A DNA stretch of 64,000 nucleotides from Massilia sp. H6. GTDB taxonomy: Bacteria; Pseudomonadota; Gammaproteobacteria; Burkholderiales; Burkholderiaceae_D. Location of the stretch: assembly GCF_024802625.1 (NCBI RefSeq), contig NZ_CP103371.1, positions 3,038,001-3,102,000 of the forward strand, read 5' to 3'. The translations under genes and the position numbers were made by a program. The notes under the pieces were generated by a model, which saw only the letters and a list, made by a program, of their open reading frames with translations, made no database searches and was not told where the DNA came from. How positions within the stretch are numbered: the first letter of the stretch is position 1; the number at the start of each line of letters is the position of its first letter. Below are positions 20,791 through 31,282 of the stretch, piece after piece.

Positions 20791-21299
20791 GTCATTCCTT
20801 TCAAGACCCATTGGGTGGTTTGATCGGATGCCCTTCCTGACGAAACGCGTCAACGCGCGACAGCTCTCATGCGTCCCTTCTCTCTGCGGGCACGTCGGTG
20901 GTTCGGGACGCCGTAGGGTCCTTACGCACGGGCGCTGGGCGCAACTCGTTCGGCTTGAGTGTCTGTGGCGGTCAATCGCATCTCTCGCGCTTGTGGCGCG
21001 GGTTGGAGCAAACTGCCTACAAATGAAAGCGCGTCGAACCTGGCAAGGCCTTGTGTGCCTTTCCAGGTGACTGGAGAGCTTCGGGGGTGCAAAGCGTTCA
21101 ATCACATTACTGCGTTGCACCATTCTGGTCAAGACGTCGCGTTGAAAATACTTGTTGCACCAGACAGGTGCGCTGCAGCGGGCCGCTACCGGGGTCGGCC
21201 GACAGCCGCGCTGTGCGATTTCGATGCGCCGCCTCCGGTTTTTTGCTAGGATTCGTGGGTTTTCCTCATGGCATTCGCATTTTTGCCTCTCAAGCACGC
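20791..21299. other. Intergenic ilvB leader / divergent promoter region
   Basis: About 510 bases lie between ilvB (minus) and the sigma factor gene (plus). On the minus strand I see a perfect 7-base stem (GCGTCCC at 20871-20877 with GGGACGC at 20905-20911) and a tiny frame MRAVAR (20850-20870) whose ribosome site GAAGGG lies in that stem. This could be an attenuation leader, but only one Val codon is present. No other gene is supported. Promoters for both directions must lie here. Confidence 0.4.
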
Positions 21300-21869
21300 A
21301 TGGCCACAGACAAAGAACTCAACGACTTCCTCGAGAATGTCGAACGGCGCGCGTTCAAGCAGGCGGTCTATGCGGTGCGCAAGGACGAGTCGGCGCTCGA
21401 CATCGTGCAGGATGCAATGATCAAGTTGTCGGAAAAATACGGCGACAAGCCGGCGGCCGAACTGCCGATGCTGTTCCAGCGCATCTTGCAAACAACCATC
21501 CTCGATTATTTCCGTCGCGAGAAGGTACGCAATACCTGGATCAGTCTGTTCTCGGGCTTCAGCCGGCCCGATAGTGACGATGAGGAATTTGATATACTTT
21601 CTTCGTACGAAGCCGAGGCGGGCACGGCTGCCGCCGAGTCCAGCGCCGACCAGTATGAGCGTGCGCAGACCTTGCAACTGATCGAACAAGAGGTAGAAAA
21701 GCTCCCGACGCGTCAACGGGAAGCCTTCCTCATGCGTTACTGGCAGGACATGGACGTGGCCGAGACGGCCGAAGCAATGGGTTGCTCCGAGGGAAGCGTC
21801 AAGACGCATTGTTCCCGCGCCACTCACGCTCTCGCCGCCGCGCTCAAGGCCAAGGGAATCAAGCTATGA
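21300..21869 (+). CDS. ECF-type RNA polymerase sigma factor
   Basis: The 189-residue protein has sigma region 2 (about 20-85; DESALDIVQDAMIKLSEKYG, then TTILDYFRREKVRN) and region 4 (about 125-185; LPTRQREAFLMRYWQDMDVA and GCSEGSVKTHCSRATHAL). The linker between them is long and acidic. ATG at 21300 follows a poor ribosome site. It starts an operon with DUF3619, DUF3106 and RDD genes, joined by ATGA overlaps. This group is conserved in Burkholderiales, and no classic zinc-binding anti-sigma factor is encoded beside it. Confidence 0.92.
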   Translation: MATDKELNDFLENVERRAFKQAVYAVRKDESALDIVQDAMIKLSEKYGDKPAAELPMLFQRILQTTILDYFRREKVRNTWISLFSGFSRPDSDDEEFDILSSYEAEAGTAAAESSADQYERAQTLQLIEQEVEKLPTRQREAFLMRYWQDMDVAETAEAMGCSEGSVKTHCSRATHALAAALKAKGIKL

Positions 21870-22282
21870 ACACCGACGACATCAACCTGGCGTACAAGAT
21901 ACGCCATGCCCTGAACGAGAACCTCGACACACTGCCCGCTGACACCAGCGAGCGGCTGGCGGCAGCACGCGCACGCGCCATGGCGCGCAAGAAGCCCGAC
22001 GCGGCCCGCGCAGCAGCCCGTGCTGGACAGCGCCCGCGATTCGACCTGGCCCGCCTGGCACGCGCCCTCTTCACCGGCCCGGCTCTGGTGCGCCTGGGCG
22101 TGGCGGCGCCGCTGCTGGCGCTGGTGATCGGCATGGGCGGCGTGTACGAGTTCGAGCAGGAGCAGCGCGTGGCCGCCATGGCCGACATCGATGCGTCGAT
22201 GCTGGCCGACGAATTGCCGCTGACAGCCTACCTCGACCACGGTTTCAATGCCTACGTGGAGTCGCAACAGCGCCACCAATGA
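21866..22282 (+). CDS. DUF3619 membrane protein, candidate anti-sigma factor
   Basis: The 138-residue protein has a cytoplasmic, basic and Ala/Arg-rich N-terminal part of about 70 residues (YKIRHALNENLDTLP at the start) and one membrane span (about 74-95, LGVAAPLLALVIGMGGVY). A short C-terminal tail of about 40 residues, with DELPLTAYLDHGF, would be periplasmic. It overlaps the sigma gene by ATGA and the next gene by ATGA. The layout, a helical cytosolic segment plus one span right after an ECF sigma gene, is that of a membrane anti-sigma factor, but the family has no proven function that I know. Confidence 0.85.
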   Translation: MNTDDINLAYKIRHALNENLDTLPADTSERLAAARARAMARKKPDAARAAARAGQRPRFDLARLARALFTGPALVRLGVAAPLLALVIGMGGVYEFEQEQRVAAMADIDASMLADELPLTAYLDHGFNAYVESQQRHQ

Positions 22283-23094
22283 CGAAGTCCGCTCCGAAGC
22301 CTCGCCTGGCCGTCGTTGCAACGGCGGCAGCGGTCTTGATCGCCGGGGCCGCTACCTGGGCGGTTGTCAACCGCTCCGAATCGACGACGCCCGCGGTGCG
22401 CGGCGCCGGTGACGCTACCACGCTTGCGGCCGGCGCCCGGCCAGCGGCAAAAACCCTCGACAAGCCCCTTTGGCGCCAGCTGAGCCGCGCGCAGCAAGCT
22501 GCGCTCAAGCCGCTGCAACCCGAGTGGGACGGCATGGACGGCATGCGCAAGCGCCGCTGGCTCGAGTTATCGCAACGCTACGCCACGATGAACGAGGCCG
22601 AGCAGGCCCGCGTGCACGAGCGCATGCGCCAGTGGATGCGGCTGACGCCGGCGCAGCGCAAGCTCGCACGCGAAAATTACAACAAGACCCGCAAGCTGGC
22701 CCCCGGCGAAAAAACCGCCAACTGGGAAAGCTATATCCAGTTGCCCGCAGAAGAAAGGCGCAAGCTCGCCGGCTCGGGACAGGCCCGGCCTCAGGGCGCA
22801 CCGGCCATGCCGCAGTCGCCTGTCATCGAGGCGCCGATCCCGTGCCCGCCAGGCGCCATGCGCCGCGGCGCCACCTGCGTTCTGCCGCCGGCAGCTTCGG
22901 CTGGCGCCGCTCCCGGCACCGGCCCTGCGGTGACCACGGCGACGCCGCCGGCCGCCGCCTCGGCCCCGGCACCGGCCGCCGCTGCTTCTGTTCCCGCTTC
23001 TGTCCCCGCTTCTGTTCCTGCTTCTGTCCCTGCTTCTGTCCCTGCTTCCACCCCTGCCGCCGCCGCTCCCTCTACACCGAATGCAAGCAACTAG
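22279..23094 (+). CDS. DUF3106 protein with Ala/Pro/Ser repeat tail
   Basis: The 271-residue protein has an N-terminal membrane anchor or uncleaved signal (about 8-30) and the DUF3106 block (about 65-165; PLWRQLSRAQQAALKPLQPE, RQWMRLTPAQRKLARENYNK). The C-terminal 100 residues are low-complexity, ending in a run of repeated Ala-Ser-Val-Pro units (about 240-262) encoded by near-perfect 12-base repeats (22985-23050), which may vary in length. It is the third gene of the sigma operon. Its function is unknown. Confidence 0.85.
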   Translation: MTKSAPKPRLAVVATAAAVLIAGAATWAVVNRSESTTPAVRGAGDATTLAAGARPAAKTLDKPLWRQLSRAQQAALKPLQPEWDGMDGMRKRRWLELSQRYATMNEAEQARVHERMRQWMRLTPAQRKLARENYNKTRKLAPGEKTANWESYIQLPAEERRKLAGSGQARPQGAPAMPQSPVIEAPIPCPPGAMRRGATCVLPPAASAGAAPGTGPAVTTATPPAAASAPAPAAAASVPASVPASVPASVPASVPASTPAAAAPSTPNASN

Positions 23095-23593
23095 CCCTGT
23101 CATGGTCGCCACGCCGACCATTCGCCGCCGTGTGTCGGCGATGCTCTACGAATTCTTTCTGCTGCTATCGGTACTGATCCTGGCGGTGGCGCTCTACCTG
23201 CTGGTGACCCTCAACAGCCAGCACCCGGTGGCTGAAGTTGGACGCAATGTCTTCGTGCTGCTGGTAACGGCGGCTTATTTCATCTACTGCTGGACCGACA
23301 GCGGGCATACCCTGGCCATGAAGACCTGGCGTATCAAGGTGGTCAAGCTGGGCCATGCGCGGGTGCCCATCAAGGCGGCGGCGCTGCGCTTCGTGTTTGC
23401 ATGGGGGTGGTTCCTGCCGGCGCTGCTGGTGTCGTGGGGCTTCGGATTGCGCGGCAAGGAAGTAGCGCTGGCCATGATGGTCGGCATCGTGGCCTGGGCG
23501 CTGACGGCCTTTTTGGACAAGGACCGTCAGTTCCTGCACGACCGGCTGGCAGGCACGCGCCTGATCGCGTTGCCCAAGGCGGTGCGCAAGTAG
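23081..23593 (+). CDS. RDD family membrane protein
   Basis: The 170-residue protein has the RDD family pattern: Arg in an N-terminal RRRVSAMLYEF, and Asp residues in FIYCWTDSGHTLAMKTWRIK and FLDKDRQFLHDRLAGTRL. It has about four membrane spans. Start could be the ATG at 23081, overlapping DUF3106 by 14 bases, or at 23102. It ends the sigma operon. RDD proteins are of mostly unknown function, with some linked to ion transport. Confidence 0.87.
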   Translation: MQATSPVMVATPTIRRRVSAMLYEFFLLLSVLILAVALYLLVTLNSQHPVAEVGRNVFVLLVTAAYFIYCWTDSGHTLAMKTWRIKVVKLGHARVPIKAAALRFVFAWGWFLPALLVSWGFGLRGKEVALAMMVGIVAWALTAFLDKDRQFLHDRLAGTRLIALPKAVRK

Positions 23594-23607
23594 TTACCGG
23601 TAACGCA

Positions 23608-24356
23608 TCAGAACCGCTCGTAATCGAGCAGATAGCGCCACTCTCCTACCGCCAGCCCGGCCATCGGCACGCGCCCGATCCGGATCCGGCGCATCGCGAC
23701 AATCTCCAGCCCGACCTCGCCACACATGTGGTCGATCAGCCCGGGGCGAACGTCTTTCAGCGCAAAGCGCAGCCGGTGTTCGTTCTGCCAGCTCACCTTC
23801 ATGGGCGCGATCGGCTTGCCGCTGAACTTCAAACCGTGGTTGAGCAGCGCCAGGCCGCCTTCGCGGATGGTACCGGCTACTTCGACGATGTATTCCTGCT
23901 CCATCCTGGCCGCGTCGTCCACCAGCTTGCGCACGACCCGGAAATCCTGCGAATAGATGACCAGTCCGCTGGCATCGGTTTCCAGGGGCGAGGTCAGGGT
24001 CAGCTTGCTGAGGTGGCGCTTGAGAAAGCGCTGCTGGCCGTGGCCTTGCGCGGCATGCGACTCGGCGGTGATGCAGGTCAGCGCCGCCTCGCCCCGCGCG
24101 CCAACGCCAGAGTTGAATCCGGCAGGCTTGTGCAGCAAGATGGTGGCCGGCGGCGCTTCGTCGGCGCTGGCGCCGGACTGGACGCGCACCTGCTGGCCTG
24201 GGAGCACGCGGCTGGCCGGGTCTTCGATCATGTCGCCGTCGACGCTGACCGCGCCGCCAGCGATATAGCGTTCGGCCTCGGCGCGCGAGCAGCCCAGTTG
24301 CGCGGCGACGCGCTTGGCCAGGCGGATGCCGTCGTCGGTGCTGCTCGTTGGGTCAC

Positions 24357-24360
<4 letters not shown>
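23608..24360 (-). CDS. RsuA/RluF-type pseudouridine synthase homologue, catalytic Asp replaced by Glu
   Basis: The 250-residue protein has an S4 RNA-binding domain (about 15-60; AKRVAAQLGCSRAEAERYIA, then SVDGDMIEDPASRV) and a synthase-like domain. The family motif GRLDxxTxGL reads SPLETDASGLVIY (about 133), so the nucleophilic Asp is Glu, and the Arg before it is Pro. It may therefore bind rRNA without modifying it, or act differently. ATG overlaps the threonine aldolase stop by ATGA. Similar Glu-containing homologues may exist in other proteobacteria annotated simply as S4 proteins. Confidence 0.82.
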
Positions 24361-25388
<1,028 letters not shown>

Positions 25389-25395
25389 GTCGTCC

Positions 25396-26304
25396 TTATT
25401 CGGGGTTGACTGCGTCGGCCGCTTCGGCAGGCGCCGCCTGTGGGGTATAGAAACGCTGTTCCATTTCGCTCAGCCCCAGCTCGGCCAGCACCTCGCGCAA
25501 GCGCTCGGCCGGACGGCGCCGCGGCAGGTTCTTGTAGGTCGCCACGATCAGCTCGTTTTTCATCGAGTGTTCCCAGCCTACCAGCTCGGTTACCGTCACC
25601 TGGTAGCCGTGCGCCTCGAGCTGCAGGCAGCGCAGCACGTTGGTCAGCTGGCTGCCGAATTCGCGGGTGTGGATCGGGTGGCGCCAGATCTCGGTGAGCG
25701 CGCTGCGGCCCAGGTCCTTGCCCTTGTTCTTGCGCAGCACGGTCGCGATCTCGGCCTGGCAGCACGGCACCAGCACCATGTGCTTGGCTTTTTTCTTGAG
25801 CGCGAAATCGATGGCGTCGTCGGTGGCGGTGTTGCAGGCGTGCAGCGCGGTGACGATATCGATGCTCGCAGGCAGCCGGCCAGACGTGGTCGACTCGGCC
25901 ACCGACAGCGGCAGGAAGGACATGCCGCTAAAGCCCAGGCGCGCCGCCAGTTCGGTGGATTTCTGCACCAGCTCTTCGCGCGTCTCGATGCCGTAGATGT
26001 GCGCGCCAGGGTCCAGCCCCTTGAAGAACAGGTCGTACAGGATGAAGCCGAGATAGGACTTGCCGGCGCCATGGTCGACCAGCGAGACGCCCTGCTTGCC
26101 TTGCTGGACATCCTTGAGCAGCGGTTCGATGAAGTTGTACAGGTGGTAGACTTGTTTCAGCTTGCGCCGGCTGTCCTGGTTCAGCTTGCCGTCGCGCGTC
26201 AGGATATGCAGCTCCTTGAGCAGCTCGGCCGACTGGCCGGGGCGAACTTCGGGCGGCAGTTCCGCCACCGCCGGGGGTGTGGTGTTGTGGTGTGCGCGCT
26301 TCAT
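25396..26304 (-). CDS. SAM-dependent methyltransferase (methyltransferase domain 25/32 type)
   Basis: The 302-residue protein has the SAM motif VDHGAGKSYLGFILYDLF (about 95), an acidic end of strand 2 in IYGIETREELV and a motif IV-like DIVTALHACNTATDDAI. A further conserved LVPCCQAEI resembles tRNA/rRNA or protein methyltransferases of the COG group annotated as methyltransferase domain-containing. The substrate is unknown. It follows fdx by 19 bases and may be read through from the isc operon. Confidence 0.82.
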   Translation of the reverse strand: MKRAHHNTTPPAVAELPPEVRPGQSAELLKELHILTRDGKLNQDSRRKLKQVYHLYNFIEPLLKDVQQGKQGVSLVDHGAGKSYLGFILYDLFFKGLDPGAHIYGIETREELVQKSTELAARLGFSGMSFLPLSVAESTTSGRLPASIDIVTALHACNTATDDAIDFALKKKAKHMVLVPCCQAEIATVLRKNKGKDLGRSALTEIWRHPIHTREFGSQLTNVLRCLQLEAHGYQVTVTELVGWEHSMKNELIVATYKNLPRRRPAERLREVLAELGLSEMEQRFYTPQAAPAEAADAVNPE

Positions 26305-26323
26305 CGATACCAGCCGGCTCCGT

Positions 26324-26665
26324 TCAGTGGCTCTTCTCGGCCGCGTGGTTGATCGTGTATTTCGGGATCTCGACCACCAGGTCCTGGCCGGCGACGATGG
26401 CCTGGCAAGACAGGCGCGAATGCGGCTCCAGGCCCCAGGCCTTGTCGAGCATGTCTTCTTCGGTTTCCTGCGGCTCGTTGAGCGAGTCGTAGCCTTCGCG
26501 CACGATCACGTGGCAGGTGGTGCAGGCGCTGACGCGGTCGCAGGCGTGCTCGATCTCGATATCGTTCTCGAGCAGCACGTCGCAGACCGATTTGCCGGCC
26601 GGGGATTCCAGCACGGCGCCGTCAGGGCACAGCACCGGATGGGGGAGAATGACGATTTGTGGCAC
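26324..26665 (-). CDS. fdx: ISC-system [2Fe-2S] ferredoxin
   Basis: The 113-residue adrenodoxin-type ferredoxin has cluster ligands in CDRVSACTTCHVI (Cys about 43, 49, 52) and SRLSCQAIV (about 88). It donates electrons during Fe-S cluster assembly on IscU. It is the last of the isc genes, 71 bases after hscA. Confidence 0.96.
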   Translation of the reverse strand: MPQIVILPHPVLCPDGAVLESPAGKSVCDVLLENDIEIEHACDRVSACTTCHVIVREGYDSLNEPQETEEDMLDKAWGLEPHSRLSCQAIVAGQDLVVEIPKYTINHAAEKSH

Positions 26666-26736
26666 TTGGATTACCTCGTAATGATTTTTTGCGTAGGGTG
26701 GCCGGGGCTACCGGCTACCCCACCTATAGAACTTGC

Positions 26737-28626
26737 CTAGATTGCGTCCAGCGACTTGCCGGCCAGCGCCTTGCGCACGCTCTTGTCCATCCGGCGCGCG
26801 GCGAATTCGTCGGTGCCCTGGGCCAGCGCCTGCACGGCCGCGTGCAGCGCGTCCTGGCGCTGTCCGGCGTCAAGCGCCGTGTCGTTCGAGCGCGCGATGG
26901 CGTCGCGTACGCCCTGCATCAGGGCGGCCAGCGCCTGCTGTTCGGCAGCGGCCAGCAAGTCGGCATCGCTGTCGAGTGCCGCCTGCGTGGCCAGCAGGAT
27001 GCGCTCGGCCTCGACCTGCTCTTCGCGCAGCGCGCGCATCTGCATGTCGCCCTGCGCCGAGCTGTACGAATCCTGCAGCATGCGCGCCACCTCGTCGTCG
27101 CCCAGGCCATACGAGGGCTTGACGGTGATCGAGGCTTCCACACCCGAGCGGGTTTCGCGCGCCGACACCGACAGCAGGCCATCGGCGTCAACCTGGTAGG
27201 TCACGCGGATGCGCGCGGCGCCGGCCGCCATCGGCGGAATGCCGCGCAGCTCGAAGCGCGCCAGCGAACGGCAATCCGACACCAGCTCGCGCTCGCCCTG
27301 CACCACGTGCACGGCCAGGGCGGTCTGGCCATCCTTGAAGGTGGTGAACTCCTGCGCACGTGCGCACGGAATGGTCGAATTGCGCGGGATGATTTTCTCG
27401 ACCAGGCCGCCCATCGTCTCGATGCCGAGCGACAGCGGGGTCACGTCCAGCAGCAGCCAGTCGTCGCCCTCGGCGCGGTTACCGGCCAGCAGGTTGGCCT
27501 GGATCGCCGCGCCCAGCGCCACCACCTTGTCGGGGTCGATGTTCGCGTGCGGAATGGTATGGAAGAACTCGGTCACCGCGCGGCGCACGTGCGGCATGCG
27601 CGTCGCGCCGCCGACCATCACCACGCCATCGACGTCTTCGACCGACACATCGGCGTCGCGCATGGCCTTGCGGATCGCGTTCATGGTCTTGCCGACCAGG
27701 TGCCTGGTGATCTCGGCGAAGGTATGGGCCTGAATGGTCACCTGCACCAGCTCGCCCGACTTCAGGATCGCTTCGATGGTGGTCTCGTCATTGGTCGAGA
27801 GCTGTTCCTTGGCCTGGCGCGCCTTGACCATCAGGGTCGCGGTATCGTGGTCCGACAAGGGCGCCAGTTTGGCCTGCTCGGTGATCCAGCAGAACAGGCG
27901 GTGGTCGAAATCGTCGCCGCCCAGGGCCGAGTCGCCGCCGGTGGACAGCACTTCGAACACGCCCTTGGACAATTTAAGAATCGAGATGTCGAAGGTGCCG
28001 CCGCCCAGGTCGTACACGGCGTAGATGCCTTCCTTGGCATGGTCGAGGCCATAGGCGATGGCCGCGGCGGTCGGCTCCGACAGCAGGCGCAGCACATTGA
28101 TGCCGGCCAGCTGGGCCGCATCTTTGGTGGCCTGACGCTGGGCGTCGTCGAAATAGGCGGGCACGGTGATGACCGCGCCGACCAGCTCGTCGCCGAGCGC
28201 ATCTTCGGCGCGCTGGCGCAGCGTGGCCAGGATCTGGGCCGAGGTCTCGACCGGGCTCTTGATGCCGGCCACGGTATTGATCTGCACCATGCCGGGAGAG
28301 TCGACGAAATCGTACGGCAGGTTCTCGGCGTGGGCAATGTCTTTCAGCCCGCGGCCCATGAAGCGCTTGACCGAGACCACGGTGTTCTTGGGGTCGGTGG
28401 TCTGGTGCGCCTGCGCCTTGTGGCCGATGTTGGCATTGCCGTTGGCCAGGTAGCGCACGACCGATGGCAGCAACTGGCGGCCGTCTTCGTCGCTCAGCAC
28501 TTCCGGAATGCTGTTGCGCACGGTGGCGACCAGCGAATTGGTGGTGCCCAGGTCGATGCCGACCGCCAGGCGGTGCTGGTGGGGGGCGGTGGACATGCCG
28601 GGTTCGGCGATTTGGAGTAGTGCCAT
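26737..28626 (-). CDS. hscA: Fe-S assembly chaperone HscA (Hsp70 family)
   Basis: The 629-residue protein has an Hsp70 ATPase domain (about 22-385; [41 protein letters not shown]) and a substrate domain with [12 protein letters not shown]. HscA with HscB releases the cluster from IscU. It follows hscB after 26 bases. The very long opposite-strand frame is a shadow. Confidence 0.97.
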   Translation of the reverse strand: MALLQIAEPGMSTAPHQHRLAVGIDLGTTNSLVATVRNSIPEVLSDEDGRQLLPSVVRYLANGNANIGHKAQAHQTTDPKNTVVSVKRFMGRGLKDIAHAENLPYDFVDSPGMVQINTVAGIKSPVETSAQILATLRQRAEDALGDELVGAVITVPAYFDDAQRQATKDAAQLAGINVLRLLSEPTAAAIAYGLDHAKEGIYAVYDLGGGTFDISILKLSKGVFEVLSTGGDSALGGDDFDHRLFCWITEQAKLAPLSDHDTATLMVKARQAKEQLSTNDETTIEAILKSGELVQVTIQAHTFAEITRHLVGKTMNAIRKAMRDADVSVEDVDGVVMVGGATRMPHVRRAVTEFFHTIPHANIDPDKVVALGAAIQANLLAGNRAEGDDWLLLDVTPLSLGIETMGGLVEKIIPRNSTIPCARAQEFTTFKDGQTALAVHVVQGERELVSDCRSLARFELRGIPPMAAGAARIRVTYQVDADGLLSVSARETRSGVEASITVKPSYGLGDDEVARMLQDSYSSAQGDMQMRALREEQVEAERILLATQAALDSDADLLAAAEQQALAALMQGVRDAIARSNDTALDAGQRQDALHAAVQALAQGTDEFAARRMDKSVRKALAGKSLDAI

Positions 28627-28652
28627 ATGTCGTGTTACCTGTTTATTTTTCT

Positions 28653-29171
28653 TTACGGTTCGATCGCCTCGAACGCGTACTGGATATCGGCTCCAAACTT
28701 ATCGAGGAACATCATCGCGCGCACGCCCTGCGCGGCGCCCTGGAAGTCGCCCGCATCGAGCTGCGTGCCGACCTGCTCGAGCATGCGCTTGCGCTCGCGC
28801 CGCACCTGGGCGTCGAGCGCGTCGAGCGCGCCGGGGTCTTGCGCGGCCCGCGCATCGTCGAGCTCCTCGCGCCACTCCATCTGCTGCATCAGGAAGGCGG
28901 CCGGCATCGCGGTGTTCGATTCGGTCTGCAAATCGACACCGTTGATCTCGCACAGGTATTGCGCGCGCTTTTGCGCAGACCGCAGGGTCTGGTAAGCCTC
29001 GTTGGCGCGCGTGGCCCACTGCATCGCGACGCGCTTTTCGGCGTCGGTGGCATTGACGAAGCGATCCGGATGCACGCGCCCCTGCACCTCGCGGTAAGCC
29101 GCGTCGAGCGCGTCGGTATCGAGCGCGAAACGGGCCGGCAGCTGGAACAGCTCGAAGTGGTTCTGCATCAT
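28653..29171 (-). CDS. hscB: Fe-S assembly co-chaperone HscB (J-domain)
   Basis: The 172-residue protein has a J domain with the HPD motif in [12 protein letters not shown] (about 36) and the C-terminal three-helix IscU-binding domain (about 90-170). The ATG at 29171 was chosen because the longer start at 29207 would overlap iscA by 23 bases and add residues not in HscB. A second ATG follows immediately (29168). Confidence 0.95.
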   Translation of the reverse strand: MMQNHFELFQLPARFALDTDALDAAYREVQGRVHPDRFVNATDAEKRVAMQWATRANEAYQTLRSAQKRAQYLCEINGVDLQTESNTAMPAAFLMQQMEWREELDDARAAQDPGALDALDAQVRRERKRMLEQVGTQLDAGDFQGAAQGVRAMMFLDKFGADIQYAFEAIEP

Positions 29172-29184
29172 CTGGCGGGCGCGC

Positions 29185-29508
29185 TCAAATGCGGAAGCTT
29201 TCGCCACAGCCGCAGTTGTCCTTGACGTTCGGGTTGTTGAAGCGGAAGCCTTCGTTCAGGCCTTCGCGCGCGAAGTCCAGTTCGGTGCCGTCGATATAGG
29301 CCAGGCTCTTCGGGTCGACGAAGACCCGCACGCCATGCGACTCGAAGACCTGGTCTTCAGGGGTCATCTCGTCGACATATTCGAGCTTGTAGGCCAGGCC
29401 GGAGCAGCCGGTCGTGCGCACACCAAAGCGCAAGCCGATGCCCTTGCCCCGGCGCTCGAGGTAACGGTTGACGTGTTTCGCGGCTTTTTCAGTCAGGGTG
29501 ATTGCCAT
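29185..29508 (-). CDS. iscA: Iron-sulfur cluster assembly protein IscA
   Basis: The 107-residue A-type carrier has the three Cys ligands: Cys in [13 protein letters not shown] (about 35) and Cys-Gly-Cys in DNCGCGESF (about 99 and 101). It transfers clusters to target proteins. It lies 29 bases after iscU. Confidence 0.97.
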   Translation of the reverse strand: MAITLTEKAAKHVNRYLERRGKGIGLRFGVRTTGCSGLAYKLEYVDEMTPEDQVFESHGVRVFVDPKSLAYIDGTELDFAREGLNEGFRFNNPNVKDNCGCGESFRI

Positions 29509-29537
29509 CAGCTTGGCTCCAGTATCTGTAGGACTCG

Positions 29538-29927
29538 TTACGCCTTCGCGGCGTGCTTGGCTTTGTAGTCGGCCACGGCGGCCTTGATCGCGTCTTCGGC
29601 CAGGATCGAGCAGTGGATCTTCACCGGCGGCAGCGCCAGTTCTTCGGCGATCTGGGTGTTCTTGATCGACAGCGCTTCGTCGAGCGACTTGCCCTTGACC
29701 CATTCGGTCACGAGCGAGCTCGATGCGATGGCCGAACCGCAGCCATAGGTCTTGAACTTCGCGTCTTCGATCATGCCCTGCTCGTTGACCTTGATCTGCA
29801 GCTTCATCACGTCGCCGCAGGCCGGAGCGCCGACCATGCCGGTGCCGATTGCATCGTCGCCCTTGTCGAAGGCGCCGACGTTGCGTGGGTTTTCGTAGTG
29901 GTCCAGTACTTTGTCCGAATATGCCAT
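29538..29927 (-). CDS. iscU: Fe-S cluster scaffold protein IscU
   Basis: The 129-residue scaffold has Cys ligands in [13 protein letters not shown] (about 37), [13 protein letters not shown] (about 63) and the [16 protein letters not shown] motif (Cys about 106), which includes the LPPVK site bound by HscA. Assembly of [2Fe-2S] takes place on it with IscS. Confidence 0.98.
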   Translation of the reverse strand: MAYSDKVLDHYENPRNVGAFDKGDDAIGTGMVGAPACGDVMKLQIKVNEQGMIEDAKFKTYGCGSAIASSSLVTEWVKGKSLDEALSIKNTQIAEELALPPVKIHCSILAEDAIKAAVADYKAKHAAKA

Positions 29928-29952
29928 GGTAGTGCTCCTTGAATTTTTAAAT

Positions 29953-30028
29953 TAATGAACCTTGAAAAACCGTAGCGAGCGGCAGCAAGGTTGGCCGAGA
30001 CGCGCAGCAGGTTTAGCGAGGTTCATTA
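29953..30028 (-). repeat. Long inverted repeat between iscS and iscU
   Basis: TAATGAACCT at 29953-29962 is perfectly repeated inverted as AGGTTCATTA at 30019-30028, so the iscS stop codon lies in the stem. The 56 bases between are GC-rich and contain repeats of AGCGAG/CAGCA type. An RNA hairpin here could give iscS and iscU different mRNA stability. It may also be a dispersed genomic repeat. Confidence 0.55.
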
Positions 30029-31282
30029 GTGGGCTGCCCATTGAATCGAGGAGATGTCGATCCCTTCCTTGAACATGTCCCACAGCGGCGACAGTTCACG
30101 CAATTTACCGACCTTCGACTTCAGCAGGCTGATGGCGAAATCAATGTCTTGTTCGGTCGTGAAACGGCCGATGGTGAAACGGATCGAGCTGTGCGCCAGC
30201 TCATCGCTGCGGCCCAGGGCGCGCAGTACATAAGATGGCTCCAGGCTGGCCGAGGTGCAGGCCGAACCCGACGACACGGCGAGGTCCTTGATCGCCATGA
30301 TCAGCGACTCGCCCTCGACGTAGTTGAACGATACGTTCAGGTTGTGCGGCACGCGGTGCTCCATGTCGCCATTGACATAAGCTTCTTCGATCTCCATCAG
30401 GCCCTTGGCCAGGCGGTCGCGCAGCGCGGTGATGCGCACCAGTTCCGTGTCCATTTCTTCACGGGCGATGCGGAAGGCTTCGCCCATGCCGGCGATCTGG
30501 TGGGTCGGCAGCGTGCCCGAACGCAGGCCGCGCTCGTGGCCGCCGCCGTGCATTTGCGCTTCGAGGCGCACGCGCGGCTTGCGGCGCACGTACAGGGCGC
30601 CAATGCCCTTCGGGCCATAGGTCTTGTGCGCGGTGAAGGTCATCAGGTCGCACTTGGTTTTATTCAGGTCGATCGCCACCTTGCCCGTCGCTTGCGCGGC
30701 GTCGCAATGGAAGATGATGCCCTTCGAGCGGCACAGCTCGCCGATCTCGTCGATCGGCTGGATCACGCCGATCTCGTTATTGACCAGCATGACCGAGACC
30801 AGGATGGTGTCCGGGCGAATCGCGGCGGCCAGCTGCTCGACGGTGATCAAGCCGTTATCTTGCGGTTCGAGATAGGTTGCATCGAAACCGACGCGCTCGA
30901 GCTCGCGCACGGTATCGAGCACGGCCTTGTGCTCGGTCTTGACCGTGATGATGTGCTTGCCCTTGCTCTTGTAGAACTGGGCCGCACCCTTGAGCGCCAG
31001 GTTGTTAGACTCGGTCGCGCCGGAAGTCCAGATGATCTCGCGCGGATCGGCGCCGACCAGGGCTGCCACGTGGGCACGCGCCTCTTCGACCGCCGCTTCC
31101 GCGGTCCAGCCATACATGTGGCTGCGCGAAGCCGGATTGCCGAACTGCTCGCGCAGGAAAGGAATCATCTTGTCGGCCACGCGTGGATCGATCGGCGTTG
31201 TCGCCGAATAATCCATGTAGATCGGGAAATGCGGCGCAGTCACAAAGCTGTGCTCGGTTTGTTTGTCCAAAGGCGCGTTCAT
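30026..31282 (-). CDS. iscS: Cysteine desulfurase IscS
   Basis: The 418-residue PLP enzyme starts its core with [18 protein letters not shown]. The PLP Lys lies in [15 protein letters not shown] (about 222) and the active Cys loop is [16 protein letters not shown] (about 342). It supplies sulfur for Fe-S clusters and tRNA thiolation. The first about 14 residues are an extension relative to E. coli IscS. Its ATG overlaps the iscR stop as TGATG. Confidence 0.98.
   Translation of the reverse strand: MNAPLDKQTEHSFVTAPHFPIYMDYSATTPIDPRVADKMIPFLREQFGNPASRSHMYGWTAEAAVEEARAHVAALVGADPREIIWTSGATESNNLALKGAAQFYKSKGKHIITVKTEHKAVLDTVRELERVGFDATYLEPQDNGLITVEQLAAAIRPDTILVSVMLVNNEIGVIQPIDEIGELCRSKGIIFHCDAAQATGKVAIDLNKTKCDLMTFTAHKTYGPKGIGALYVRRKPRVRLEAQMHGGGHERGLRSGTLPTHQIAGMGEAFRIAREEMDTELVRITALRDRLAKGLMEIEEAYVNGDMEHRVPHNLNVSFNYVEGESLIMAIKDLAVSSGSACTSASLEPSYVLRALGRSDELAHSSIRFTIGRFTTEQDIDFAISLLKSKVGKLRELSPLWDMFKEGIDISSIQWAAH

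Noticed and set aside
26659..28620. A 653-residue open frame antisense to hscA
   Set aside because: Same effect of codon bias. hscA has clear Hsp70 motifs on the other strand.
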